Source: Lentisphaeria bacterium
GTDB lineage: Bacteria > Verrucomicrobiota > Lentisphaeria > Victivallales > UBA1829
Assembly (NCBI GenBank): GCA_003526375.1
Contig: DPDG01000027.1
Coordinates: 138,302-202,301, forward strand
Reading direction: 5' to 3'
Length of the DNA: 64,000 nt
The position numbers and the translations under genes were made by a program. Below are positions 50,612-58,841 of the stretch, piece after piece (positions within the stretch are counted from its first letter, which is position 1; each line of letters starts with the position of its first letter). The notes under the pieces are model-generated. The model did no database searches. It was not told the DNA's origin and was given only the letters and a program-made list of their open reading frames with translations.

Positions 50612-51510
50612 TTACGAAGAAAACAATCGAAGACGCCATGTATGAAGCCATGCGGACCGCCGCGCTGGAAATGCCTCCGGATGTACGTGCGGCACTGGAG
50701 CGTGCGCTGGAGGAGGAAACCGATCCGATGGCACGGAAACATCTGGAAATCAGCCTTAAAAATGCCGATCTTGCACATCGCGGCGAAGGGCTGGTCTGTG
50801 CGGATACGGGATTTCCTCTCTATTTCGTCAAAGCCGGTTCGGGAACAGTGATCGAGGGGGGATTTGAAACGATCCGGCATGCCGCCGAAGCCGCCACGGA
50901 GCGCGCCACGGCGGAGTGTTATCTGCGCCCGACGATGGTTGATCCGCTGCGGAGAAGCAATCCCGGCAACAACCTCGGGCGCGGTATGCCGAAAGTCGAT
51001 TTGCAGTTTGAAGGGAATGGAGACGGTCTTGAGATCGTTGCCGCGCCGAAAGGCGGGGGCTCTGAAATCTTCGGTACTTTCTACCGGATGCTGTTTCCCT
51101 CCGACGGCGTGACGGGAATCAAAAAATTCGTCATTGAATGTATCATGAATTCATGTTACGCTGGGAAAATCTGCCCGCCGGCACTTGTCGGCGTAGGAAT
51201 CGGGGGGACGGCGGACCTCTGCATGTCGATGGCGAAGAAGGCAGCCCTGCTGCGCCCGGTCGGCAGGCGGAATGCCGATCCGATGGTTGCGGAACTGGAA
51301 AGCGAACTGCTGGATGCGGCGCGCAGACTTGGAATCGGGCCGATGGGGTCGCGCGGCATCAATGCCGTGATTGCCCTCAATATCGAAACCGCCGTCACCC
51401 ATACCGCCGCACTGCCTGTGGCATTCAATGCGCAATGTCTCGTCGGGCGCCGCTGGATGGCACGGATTACGGGTGCGGGCACATTCAGTCTTACAGGAGA
51501 AATCGCATGA
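50608..51510 (+). CDS. class I fumarase-type hydratase, alpha subunit
   Basis: A 300-residue iron-sulphur subunit like TtdA or the N-terminal half of FumA. The three cysteines of the [4Fe-4S] cluster are present: Cys64 in VCADTG, Cys189 in KICPPALVGVGIGG and Cys277 in NAQCLVG, with spacing as expected from tartrate dehydratase alpha. NPGNNLGRGMPKVDL and KGGGSEIFGTFYRML are further family blocks. With the next gene it forms a heterodimeric hydratase of fumarate, L-tartrate, mesaconate or a related acid. It overlaps the M20 gene by ATGA. Oxygen-sensitive class I enzymes fit an anaerobic host. Confidence 0.92.
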   Translation: MITKKTIEDAMYEAMRTAALEMPPDVRAALERALEEETDPMARKHLEISLKNADLAHRGEGLVCADTGFPLYFVKAGSGTVIEGGFETIRHAAEAATERATAECYLRPTMVDPLRRSNPGNNLGRGMPKVDLQFEGNGDGLEIVAAPKGGGSEIFGTFYRMLFPSDGVTGIKKFVIECIMNSCYAGKICPPALVGVGIGGTADLCMSMAKKAALLRPVGRRNADPMVAELESELLDAARRLGIGPMGSRGINAVIALNIETAVTHTAALPVAFNAQCLVGRRWMARITGAGTFSLTGEIA

Positions 51511-52133
51511 AAAATATTCAGCTTCCCATGTCGGAGAAAACGGCGCGCGAGCTCAGACTCGGAGAGATCGTGACAGTCAGCGGAATGCTCTTCACAGGCC
51601 GCAGCCGTTTGCATATCCGCGCGGCGGAAGAAAATATCTGTCCGCCGATTGACTATGAAAAAATCAACTGTTTCTTTCATGTCGGCCCCGTGATGAAAAA
51701 AGAGAAATCAAGCTGGAGCGTCGTAAGCTGCGAACCCACATCAAGCATCCGTTTTGAACGTTACGGTGCGGATGTCGTCAGGAAGTTCAAGCTCCGCACC
51801 CTGATCGGGAAAACGACGATGGGACCGCGCACCGCAGAGGCGTTGAAAGAGGTCGGCGGAGTTTATCTTTCAAAGATCGGGCTCAGCGGAAACAGCCTGC
51901 GGAAACAGATCCGGAAAGTGCATGATGTCTACTTTCTTGATGAACTTGGCAAAACCGAGGCGACGTGGATTTACGAAGTCGAGGAGTTCGGGCCGTTTTT
52001 CGTTGCCATCGACGCAGACGGAAACAATTATTTCGAACAGCTTTCGGACGATGTGAAAAAAAATATGCCGGAAATTGAAAGCAGGCTTGGAATCACGCCG
52101 GATTATACATTTACGGAGGTCAATGCGGAATGA
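51507..52133 (+). CDS. class I fumarase-type hydratase, beta subunit, divergent
   Basis: A 208-residue subunit like TtdB or the C-terminal half of FumA. The frame starts at ATG 51507 within the alpha stop (ATGA). Typical blocks: VSGMLFTGRSRLHIRA near the start, NCFFHVGPV, CEPTSSIRFERYG, LIGKTTMGPRTAEALKEVGGVYLSKIG. Two blocks differ from fumarases as I remember them: TGRDxxH is TGRSRLH, and the GPTTS loop is EPTSS. Changes in this part suggest a substrate other than fumarate. The downstream AtuA-type gene overlaps by 4 bases. Confidence 0.88.
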   Translation: MKNIQLPMSEKTARELRLGEIVTVSGMLFTGRSRLHIRAAEENICPPIDYEKINCFFHVGPVMKKEKSSWSVVSCEPTSSIRFERYGADVVRKFKLRTLIGKTTMGPRTAEALKEVGGVYLSKIGLSGNSLRKQIRKVHDVYFLDELGKTEATWIYEVEEFGPFFVAIDADGNNYFEQLSDDVKKNMPEIESRLGITPDYTFTEVNAE

Positions 52134-53494
52134 AAGAGGAAATCCGTTACCTTTCGCTGTGCGGCATGCTCGGCTACGGGTATGCGCCGGAAAGCCTGGA
52201 AAACGCTTTTGCCGGTAAACTGGACTTTATCGGGGTGGACGCCGGTTCGACCGATCCCGGTCCCTATTATCTCGGAAGCGGGAACGGCTTTGTGAAACCG
52301 TTGCAGGTCAAGCGCGATCTTTCGCTTGTCCTGAAACGGGCGCTGGAACAGAAAATTCCGTTCATCATCGGCAGCGCCGGCGGTTCGGGTGCAAAGCCCC
52401 ATGTGGAAAGAACTTTGGAAATCCTGCGCGAAATAGCGGAAGAACAGAAGCTTCATTTCAAAGCAGCGGTTGTTTATTCGGACCTGGATCAGGAGGTCTT
52501 GAGGCGCGCCGCATCGGAACAGCGGATTCACCCCTGCGGGGGTTCTCCGGAGTTTGACCCCGCCGTGATTGGAAGTCTCCGCAATCCCGTGGCGCAGTTC
52601 GGAACGGAACCGGTCATCGCCGCGCTTCAGACGGGTGCGGATGTGATCCTTGCCGGACGCTGCTGCGACACCGCGGTTTTCGCATCTTACCCGATCATGC
52701 ACGGATTCCCGGAAGGATTGTCCTTGCATGCCGCCAAGATTGCGGAATGCGGCGCGTTGTGCGCGCGTCCCGTCGGGGCTAATGATTCGCTGGTTGTCAC
52801 CCTCCGCCGTGACTCTTTTACGGTCGAACCGCCGAACCCTCTGCGCAAATGTACACCGGACTCCGTTGCGGCGCATTCGCTTTATGAACAGCCCGATCCC
52901 AACTGTTTTTATGAACCGGAGGGAATGATCGACATGCGCGGTTCCAGCTTCGAGCAGACCGGAGAACGCGCAGTCACGGTATCCGGAACGGAACTTGTCC
53001 CCGCATCGAAAAAAACGTTGAAACTGGAAGGCGCGGTGTTCCGCGGATTCCGCTCCATCACGATAGCGGGGCTGCGTGATCCCGTGGCTGTTGCGTCGCT
53101 GGATGCAATCGAACGGGGAGTCCGGGCGGGGGTCGCGGGAAGCATCAGAGATATAACGGAAGACTATCAGCTCCGTTTCCTGAGATATGGCATTGACGCC
53201 GTCGGCGGACGGCTCGAAGCTCCGCCTGAACAGTTGCCCCGGGAAGCCGCGCTCGTGATCGAAGCGGTTGCGCCGACTCAGGAACTTGCCGATACGGTCA
53301 TCAGCCTTGCCCGTTCAAGCGCACTGCATCAGGCGTTTCCGAACCGGAAGGCAACCGCGGGAAACCTTGCATTTCCGTTTTCACCCTCGGATTTTCACGG
53401 CGGGGAGGTTTATGAATTCGCGCTGTATCATCTGATGGATTCGGAAGGAATCGCGCCGGAGTTCAAACCTGAAATCATGGAGATCGGGAAATGA
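52130..53494 (+). CDS. AtuA family (DUF1446) protein
   Basis: A 454-residue protein of the acyclic terpene utilisation AtuA/DUF1446 family. Features: VDAGSTDPGPYYLGSG (residues about 35-50), IIGSAGGSGAKPH, AVVYSDLDQEVL, DVILAGRCCDTAVFA, the middle FYEPEGMIDMRGSSFEQTG and a C-terminal mixed domain with FSPSDFHGGEVYEF. The biochemical role is not established; related genes lie in terpenoid or branched-acid degradation. It pairs with the next DUF4387 gene, as commonly seen in genomes. It is the sixth gene of the operon and its product may act with the hydratase. 4-base overlaps on both sides. Confidence 0.92.
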   Translation: MKEEIRYLSLCGMLGYGYAPESLENAFAGKLDFIGVDAGSTDPGPYYLGSGNGFVKPLQVKRDLSLVLKRALEQKIPFIIGSAGGSGAKPHVERTLEILREIAEEQKLHFKAAVVYSDLDQEVLRRAASEQRIHPCGGSPEFDPAVIGSLRNPVAQFGTEPVIAALQTGADVILAGRCCDTAVFASYPIMHGFPEGLSLHAAKIAECGALCARPVGANDSLVVTLRRDSFTVEPPNPLRKCTPDSVAAHSLYEQPDPNCFYEPEGMIDMRGSSFEQTGERAVTVSGTELVPASKKTLKLEGAVFRGFRSITIAGLRDPVAVASLDAIERGVRAGVAGSIRDITEDYQLRFLRYGIDAVGGRLEAPPEQLPREAALVIEAVAPTQELADTVISLARSSALHQAFPNRKATAGNLAFPFSPSDFHGGEVYEFALYHLMDSEGIAPEFKPEIMEIGK

Positions 53495-53793
53495 GGCTTT
53501 ACGATATTGCATTTGTCTGCCGCAGTAAAAACGCGGGGCCCTTCCATCTGACGATAGACCTGATGTTCACGGACCGGGCGTCTTTCGACAGGGTTCTGCA
53601 TTCTCCGGCATTTACGCCGGAAACAATCGCGGGACTTTACCGCACGGATGCTTCGAAAGTGATGATCAAACCTTTCGAGCGTATTCTTACCATCAAGGCT
53701 GTGATTCCGCGTCTGCACGGCTCAGGTTCGCCTGAAGATACCGACGTGTACGGAAGCCAGCAGCATTTTCCGCTTGGCGCACTGGAACTGTGA
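53491..53793 (+). CDS. DUF4387 family protein
   Basis: A 100-residue protein matching DUF4387: RLYDIAFVCRSKNAGPFHLTIDLMF at the N-terminus, a central helix and HGSGSPEDTDVYGSQQHFPL near the end. The family is almost always next to AtuA/DUF1446 proteins, and may be a small subunit of the same complex. It ends the operon. The gene converges on a GNAT gene with 4 bases between stops. Function unknown. Confidence 0.9.
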   Translation: MRLYDIAFVCRSKNAGPFHLTIDLMFTDRASFDRVLHSPAFTPETIAGLYRTDASKVMIKPFERILTIKAVIPRLHGSGSPEDTDVYGSQQHFPLGALEL

Positions 53794-53797
53794 GGGA

Positions 53798-54229
53798 TCA
53801 CCTGATTTCATATCGATAGTAATAAGCGGTCAGAGATTTGTCCTCCTTTGTATGGGTCAGGACAAATCCCGCTTTCGGGTAAAAGCCGGGCGCTTGAAAA
53901 CTCATCGTGAAGAGGGTGATTTCCCGGCAGCCCAGCTCAGCCGCTTTGAGTTTGATCAGGTCCAGCAGTTTCATGCCTGCGCCCTGCCCGCGGAGGGTCT
54001 CGGAGACCCAGAGAAAATCCACTTTGCAGGCGGATTCTTTCACATGGTAAACCAGCCCGCCGAGAATCTCATCCGAATGCTCCGCCGGAATGATGAAAGA
54101 GTGCATTGCCGGTTCATCGGGGAGAACGATTTTCTTCGGAGTTTCGCCGGTTTTGGAACAGTTGTAGGCATAAAGACGGTCGTGGATATATTGTGCGTCG
54201 GCTTTCCTGGCGGAATGAATGATTTTCAT
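53798..54229 (-). CDS. GNAT family N-acetyltransferase
   Basis: A 143-residue acetyl-CoA-dependent transferase. The A-motif is RGQGAGMKLLDLIKLKAAELG (about 80-100), after a strand CKVDFLWVSE, with FYPKAGFVLT typical of the last part. Substrate unknown; this shape is common in stand-alone acetyltransferases. It lies 15 bases after folC in the same direction and may share the tolB-folC transcript. Ribosome site AAGGA is 11 bases upstream. Confidence 0.9.
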   Translation of the reverse strand: MKIIHSARKADAQYIHDRLYAYNCSKTGETPKKIVLPDEPAMHSFIIPAEHSDEILGGLVYHVKESACKVDFLWVSETLRGQGAGMKLLDLIKLKAAELGCREITLFTMSFQAPGFYPKAGFVLTHTKEDKSLTAYYYRYEIR

Positions 54230-54244
54230 AAAGGTGCCGTCCTT

Positions 54245-55528
54245 TCAGTAACGGGTTGGGATGTATTTTTCCTGCCTGCGCAGTGCGAGCGCTTCTCCGC
54301 AAAGATGAAGTGACCCGCAAAGCACTTTACGATGCGGGACTTTCGCTTCCAGCGCCGTTTTCAGCTCAGCTTCTTTGCAGGAAATTTCCGGCGCAAAAGC
54401 ATGAACCAGCGCCGCCAGTTCCTGTGGATTCCGGCTCGGACGGGTCGAATCCACTTTCACGAAAGTGAACGACGCGGCGAGCGGAACGAGAGTTTTCAGG
54501 AATGCCGTGCAGTCTTTATCCGCAAAGGTTCCGTAGATGAAATCGAATTTCTCGCCGGGATAAACCTCTTTCAGAGTTGACGCAAGAACCTCTGCGCATT
54601 CCGGATTGTGGGCGCCGTCGAATACTGTACTCTCTCCGGGGAAAACCTGAAAACGTGCGGACCACTGTGCATTGGCGAATCCCCGGGCGGCTTTTGCAAA
54701 ATCAAAATGGAACTGTTCCGCAAGATATCTGAGAACACATTCGGCAAGCAGAAGATTTTCCCGCTGGTGCCTGCCCTGCAAACGGGTTTTCCTGCCGTCG
54801 AATGTCTGATAGGGAATTCCGTTTTCGATGATCAGCTCCGCATTTTCCGGCGCTTCGGGTGGCTGTATGACGGACGCGTTGAGTTCCTTTGCGCGTGCCG
54901 CAATTACAGTATATGCCTCCTGCGGGATGGAGCACCCGAGGAAAAGCGGAATGCCCGGCTTGATGATTCCGGCTTTCTCAAATGCAATTTTTCCAATGGT
55001 GTCTCCGAGATATTCCTTGTGCTCCATTGAAATTGTCGTAATGACCGTGGCGACGGGTGTAACTATGGAAGTGGCATCCAGGCGCCCTCCCATGCCGGTT
55101 TCCCATACGGCGAAGTCCGCTTCCGCTCCGGCAAAAAGAAGTGCCGCGGCGGCGGTTGTCGCTTCAAAATAAGTGACACGCATTCCGTTTTCGTTTTTCA
55201 TGGCATCCGCTGCGGAACGGATCTTGTCCAGAGCTTCCGCGAGGCGGTTGTCATCGACGGGCACTCCGTTGACCATGAAACGCTCGTTGACGTCAACAAG
55301 ATGCGGCGAGGAATAGAATCCCGTGCGGAAACCGGCGTTCCGGAGTGCGGATTCGAGAAAGGCTCCGGTCGAACCTTTGCCGTTGCTTCCGGCAATATGA
55401 ATGAAACGGAGCTTCCGCTCCGGTGAACCGATTCGCCGGAAAAGTTCCCGTGTCTGTTCCAAACCGAGTTTGACGCCGAAAAATTCCAGACCGGCGAGCC
55501 AGTCCAGCGCCTCTTGAATGTTCCACAT
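54245..55528 (-). CDS. folC: bifunctional folylpolyglutamate / dihydrofolate synthase
   Basis: A 427-residue Mur-ligase family enzyme that adds glutamate to dihydropteroate and folates. The P-loop is HIAGSNGKGSTGAFLE (residues 42-57), with TYFEATTAAAALLFA, TGMGGRLDATSIV, ISMEHKEYLG and AFEKAGIIKPG marking the family. The C-terminal domain has VFDGAHNPECA. ATG 55528 is chosen because it begins the conserved N-terminus; a longer frame overlaps tolB. It starts 14 bases after the tolB stop. Confidence 0.94.
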   Translation of the reverse strand: MWNIQEALDWLAGLEFFGVKLGLEQTRELFRRIGSPERKLRFIHIAGSNGKGSTGAFLESALRNAGFRTGFYSSPHLVDVNERFMVNGVPVDDNRLAEALDKIRSAADAMKNENGMRVTYFEATTAAAALLFAGAEADFAVWETGMGGRLDATSIVTPVATVITTISMEHKEYLGDTIGKIAFEKAGIIKPGIPLFLGCSIPQEAYTVIAARAKELNASVIQPPEAPENAELIIENGIPYQTFDGRKTRLQGRHQRENLLLAECVLRYLAEQFHFDFAKAARGFANAQWSARFQVFPGESTVFDGAHNPECAEVLASTLKEVYPGEKFDFIYGTFADKDCTAFLKTLVPLAASFTFVKVDSTRPSRNPQELAALVHAFAPEISCKEAELKTALEAKVPHRKVLCGSLHLCGEALALRRQEKYIPTRY

Positions 55529-55542
55529 GTTTTCCGTATGCC

Positions 55543-56730
55543 TCAGTAAAGGATCGGCGACCAGTCCGCGCCGTTGCATTTGGACTCGCCGGAAACCAGC
55601 ACGCGTTTCTTGTTCGTGCGTGTGTCGACAATATAAATGACGCCTTTGCTGGAGAGCACGACGTGACGGTTGTCCGGCGCCCATGAGGGGCTTTCCCCTT
55701 CTACTGCGGGCATGGAGGAATCCGCGATTATGGCGCTCTCGTTCTTAGGTCCCTCGTAATTCATCACGGTGGAGAGATCCAGCACCTTGAGCGTATAAGC
55801 GCCGAGGCGGGCGGAATAGGCAAGTTTGTTGTCCTTTGACCATGCGGGAGAGACGGATTCACTGCCCAGTACGCCGGGAATCCGTTTCGGGGTTCCGCCG
55901 CCGGCGTTGATGATGTAAAGTCGCGGACGGCCGTTGGCATTGGAGACATAGCAGATCTGTCTGGAATCGGGCGACCATACGGGGCTTGCCTCCACGGCGC
56001 GGTCGTTGGTCAAACGCTTGAGGTTGCCGCCCTCCACGTCACGCACATAAAGATCCATCTGATTGCCGACGGAAACCACGAATGCGATCTTTTTGCCGTC
56101 GGGGGAGATGCGTCCGGAGTTCAAGCCGTTCTGCCGGACCAGGGCGCGGCTGCGGTAGTTGATCAGATCATATTCCACCAGCGGAGTGGAGGAGATGAGG
56201 AACTGATTGTAGATGATGGCGCGTCCGTTCGGATGCCAGGAGGGTTCGATCGAAAGAGTATTGTTGTTCGTGAGCTTGATGATGTTGGAACCGTCAAAGT
56301 CGCAGACATAGATTTCTTTTTTATTCTTTCCGACTTCCGCCGCGAAGACGATCATGGTGCGGCAGATCCCGGGGATATTGAACTCCTTTTTCAGAACGGC
56401 GTCCACCGCGGCATGTGCGGTTTTTGCCGCATCCTTGCCTTTGGCGGTGACGGTGTACATCGGAGTGCCGGCGCCGTTGGCGACGGTAAGCTCAGCCGTA
56501 TTGTCTCCTGCGCTGCCTGTTATGACATAATCGCTTGCGCCGCTCCGGACCACGTCGAACCAGCCGCAGCAGCGGAAATCGGACGCAATCTTTCCGGCGA
56601 TCTGTTCATTGCCCGTGATATTCTGAATCCGGACGGTCGGATTTCCTTTTTTTCCTTCTCCTGTGACTGTAACCTGAGCCGCCAGCGGAAGAACCGTCAG
56701 CACCAATAAAACAGCGATGAAACGACGCAT
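55543..56730 (-). CDS. tolB: Tol-Pal system protein TolB-like
   Basis: A 395-residue periplasmic protein with signal peptide (residues 1-18). Residues about 19-140 correspond to the TolB amino domain, including DFRCCGWFDVV. From about 150 five or six PD40 repeats form a beta-propeller (WHPNGRAIIYNQ, ISPDGKKIAFV, WSPDSRQICYV, WSKDNKLAYS, WAPDNRHVVLSS). In Gram-negative bacteria TolB works with Pal in outer-membrane stability during division. No tolA, tolQ, tolR or pal gene lies next to it here. A possible promoter (GGGCAA/AAATTA on the plus strand at 56799 and 56777) precedes it. Confidence 0.88.
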   Translation of the reverse strand: MRRFIAVLLVLTVLPLAAQVTVTGEGKKGNPTVRIQNITGNEQIAGKIASDFRCCGWFDVVRSGASDYVITGSAGDNTAELTVANGAGTPMYTVTAKGKDAAKTAHAAVDAVLKKEFNIPGICRTMIVFAAEVGKNKKEIYVCDFDGSNIIKLTNNNTLSIEPSWHPNGRAIIYNQFLISSTPLVEYDLINYRSRALVRQNGLNSGRISPDGKKIAFVVSVGNQMDLYVRDVEGGNLKRLTNDRAVEASPVWSPDSRQICYVSNANGRPRLYIINAGGGTPKRIPGVLGSESVSPAWSKDNKLAYSARLGAYTLKVLDLSTVMNYEGPKNESAIIADSSMPAVEGESPSWAPDNRHVVLSSKGVIYIVDTRTNKKRVLVSGESKCNGADWSPILY

Positions 56731-56895
56731 AGATATCCATACTCCTGACTTTGTGAATGTTGTTGATTCAGGGGATAAATTACTACTCTTTTCGATAAGG
56801 GCAAGCGGATAAATGAAAAAATCATTTGTAAAATTCCCGTTTCAGGGAAATATTATATGTTCTACCGTGAATCAAACAATTTGGAGAATATTCAA

Positions 56896-57684
56896 ATGGC
56901 ATTTTTCGAGTGCAGTCTTTTTTCGGAATCGCTGGGAATGGTTTCCAGCGTCAATGTGGTTCTGCCGCAGAAAACATCGGGGCAGATCGGGCTGAAAGGA
57001 GTGGCGGGCGAGGGCGGCTGCCCTGTGCTTTACCTGCTGCACGGCATGTCCGACGATCATTCGATCTGGCTCCGCCGGACCTCCGTGGAACGTTATGCGA
57101 CACAATACGGGCTTGCTCTCGTCATGCCCAACGCCCACCGCAGTTATTATACCGACATGGCGTGCGGATTGAAATACTGGACCTATATCAGCGAAGAACT
57201 GCCTCGGCTTATGCACTCTTTCTTCAAGCTGTCCGAAAAACGGGAGGATACCTTTGTGGCAGGGCTTTCCATGGGCGGTTTCGGCGCATTCAAGCTGGCA
57301 TTCAACTGTCCGCAGAAATTCGCGGCGGCGGCGAGTCTTTCCGGCGCGCTTTCCCCGCTTCAGCTTCTCAGCCGCATACCGGAGAGAGCTGCCGAGTTCC
57401 GTAATATTTTCGGCGATGCGATGGCGGTTGCGGGATCGATCAACGACTTATACGCCCAATCGGAGCTTTGCGCGAAAAACGGTGTCGTTCTGCCGAAGCT
57501 TTTCATGACCTGCGGCACCTCCGATTTTCTTTATGAGGAGAATCAGAAGTTCCGGCGTCATCTGGAAAATCTCAAAATCGAATTCACCTATGACGAGGGT
57601 CCCGGCACCCATGAATGGGGTTATTGGGATCAGAAGATCCAGCAGATCATCCGCTGGCTTCCGATCCGCAGGGAAAGAATCTGA
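56896..57684 (+). CDS. esterase of the FrmB / tributyrin esterase family
   Basis: A 262-residue alpha/beta hydrolase without signal peptide. Visible: PVLYLLHGMSDDHSIW (oxyanion loop), VAGLSMGGFGAFKLAF (nucleophile Ser), CGTSDFLYEENQKF (Asp) and GPGTHEWGYWDQ (His). Family members hydrolyse short-chain esters, including S-formylglutathione, acetylated sugars and feruloyl esters. ATG 56896 follows GGAGAA. It precedes the third LacI-type regulator by about 150 bases and may belong to that carbohydrate locus. It is divergent from tolB. Confidence 0.88.
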   Translation: MAFFECSLFSESLGMVSSVNVVLPQKTSGQIGLKGVAGEGGCPVLYLLHGMSDDHSIWLRRTSVERYATQYGLALVMPNAHRSYYTDMACGLKYWTYISEELPRLMHSFFKLSEKREDTFVAGLSMGGFGAFKLAFNCPQKFAAAASLSGALSPLQLLSRIPERAAEFRNIFGDAMAVAGSINDLYAQSELCAKNGVVLPKLFMTCGTSDFLYEENQKFRRHLENLKIEFTYDEGPGTHEWGYWDQKIQQIIRWLPIRRERI

Positions 57685-57759
57685 GAAATATTCCGCGTCA
57701 TCTTTCCGGAAATTTTCGCAGGTACCGTTTTTTTTGAAAAAAATATTGAAAAATATTAT

Positions 57760-57773
57760 TTCAAGTACTTGAA
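57760..57773. promoter_or_regulatory. perfect 14-base palindrome at the promoter of the third LacI-type regulator
   Basis: TTCAAGTACTTGAA is a perfect palindrome overlapping the -35 element of the next gene. Position and symmetry suggest a dimeric regulator site for autorepression. Its centre is TA rather than the CG usual for LacI-family sites. Confidence 0.6.
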
Positions 57774-57796
57774 TTTTTCTCTGTTTTGATTATAAT
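57769..57796 (+). promoter_or_regulatory. sigma-70 promoter of the third LacI-type regulator
   Basis: TTGAAT (57769-57774) and consensus -10 TATAAT (57791-57796) are 16 bases apart, 36 bases before the start codon. Confidence 0.75.
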
Positions 57797-57832
57797 GTAA
57801 AGAGAGAGAAATATTTTGAGAGAGACGATACC

Positions 57833-58831
57833 ATGATTTCACTGAAAGAAATAGGCAGAATCTGCGGGCTTTCCGAGTCGACCGTATCCAAGGCGCTCAA
57901 AGGAAATCCCGCAATCCGCCGTTCCACGGCGCAGCGGGTGGCGGAAGTCGCGCGCAAATACGGCTATCAGCCCAATGCCATGGTTCAGTGCATGCAGACC
58001 GGACAGAGCCGCAGCATCGGTATCGCCTACAATAACTTCCGCTGTCAGTTCGCCGGTCAGGTCATGGAAGGAATCCAGCAGGTCTTACATGAAAATAATT
58101 ACGATTCCTTTGTCATTCAATGGGATAAGCTGGTCAAGGATAAAATTGAACTTCTCGGACGCTTCGCCCGCCGCCGTGTGGACGGAATCCTGCTGTTCCC
58201 GCCGGAAACCGCCGATCCGGGGGGGCGTCTTGCTGAACTGCGGAATATTCACAGCCCTATTGTAGTGATCGACCAACGCTGGCCCGGACATGATTTTGAT
58301 TATGTCGGAAGCAGCAACCGGAAAGGAATGTATGAACTGATTTCTTATCTGATCGGGCAGGGGTATCGAAGATTCGGTGTAATCGCTTTTCCGGCAACAA
58401 GTTCCGGGGAGGAACGCAAACGCGGTTTTCTGGATGCGATGTTTGAGCATAAACTGCCGGTGGATGCCTCCCTGCTGACGGTTGCCGAAGAACCTCTCCT
58501 GAGCCCTTATGAGGCTGCCCGTTCCCTTCTGGAGCGTCCCGACCGTCCGGAAGTGCTGGTCTGTTTCAACGATTATATTGCCCGGGAGGCGCTCAATGCC
58601 GCGTGGGATTTGAGGATTCGCGTCCCGGAGGAGCTGGCTGTCACAGGGTTCGGCAATCTGCCGCTGTGCGATCTGGTCCGTCCGCGCCTTACCACTGTGG
58701 ATCAGTTTTCATTCGAAACCGGGGTTGCCGCCGCCCGGCTTCTTCTTGAGCGGATTTCAAGCACTGGAAATCCGGAGCGGCGCGATATTGTGATTGATAC
58801 AAAAGTAGTCATACGTAATTCAAACCGTTAA
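57833..58831 (+). CDS. LacI family transcriptional regulator (cassette 3)
   Basis: A 332-residue regulator with N-terminal helix-turn-helix (residues 3-50, SLKEIGRICGLSESTVSKALKGNPAIRR) and hinge, then a sugar-binding-like sensor domain (about 60-330: GIAYNNFRCQFAGQVMEGI, DGILLFPPETADPGG, FGVIAFPATSSGEERKRGFLDAM, VCFNDYIAREAL, AVTGFGNLPLCD). Ribosome site GAGAGA. It is followed at 10 bases by a pseudopilin gene and then a 1222-residue secreted enzyme, so it most likely controls polysaccharide use. A perfect palindrome overlaps its -35. Confidence 0.95.
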   Translation: MISLKEIGRICGLSESTVSKALKGNPAIRRSTAQRVAEVARKYGYQPNAMVQCMQTGQSRSIGIAYNNFRCQFAGQVMEGIQQVLHENNYDSFVIQWDKLVKDKIELLGRFARRRVDGILLFPPETADPGGRLAELRNIHSPIVVIDQRWPGHDFDYVGSSNRKGMYELISYLIGQGYRRFGVIAFPATSSGEERKRGFLDAMFEHKLPVDASLLTVAEEPLLSPYEAARSLLERPDRPEVLVCFNDYIAREALNAAWDLRIRVPEELAVTGFGNLPLCDLVRPRLTTVDQFSFETGVAAARLLLERISSTGNPERRDIVIDTKVVIRNSNR

Positions 58832-58841
58832 GGAGTTTAAA

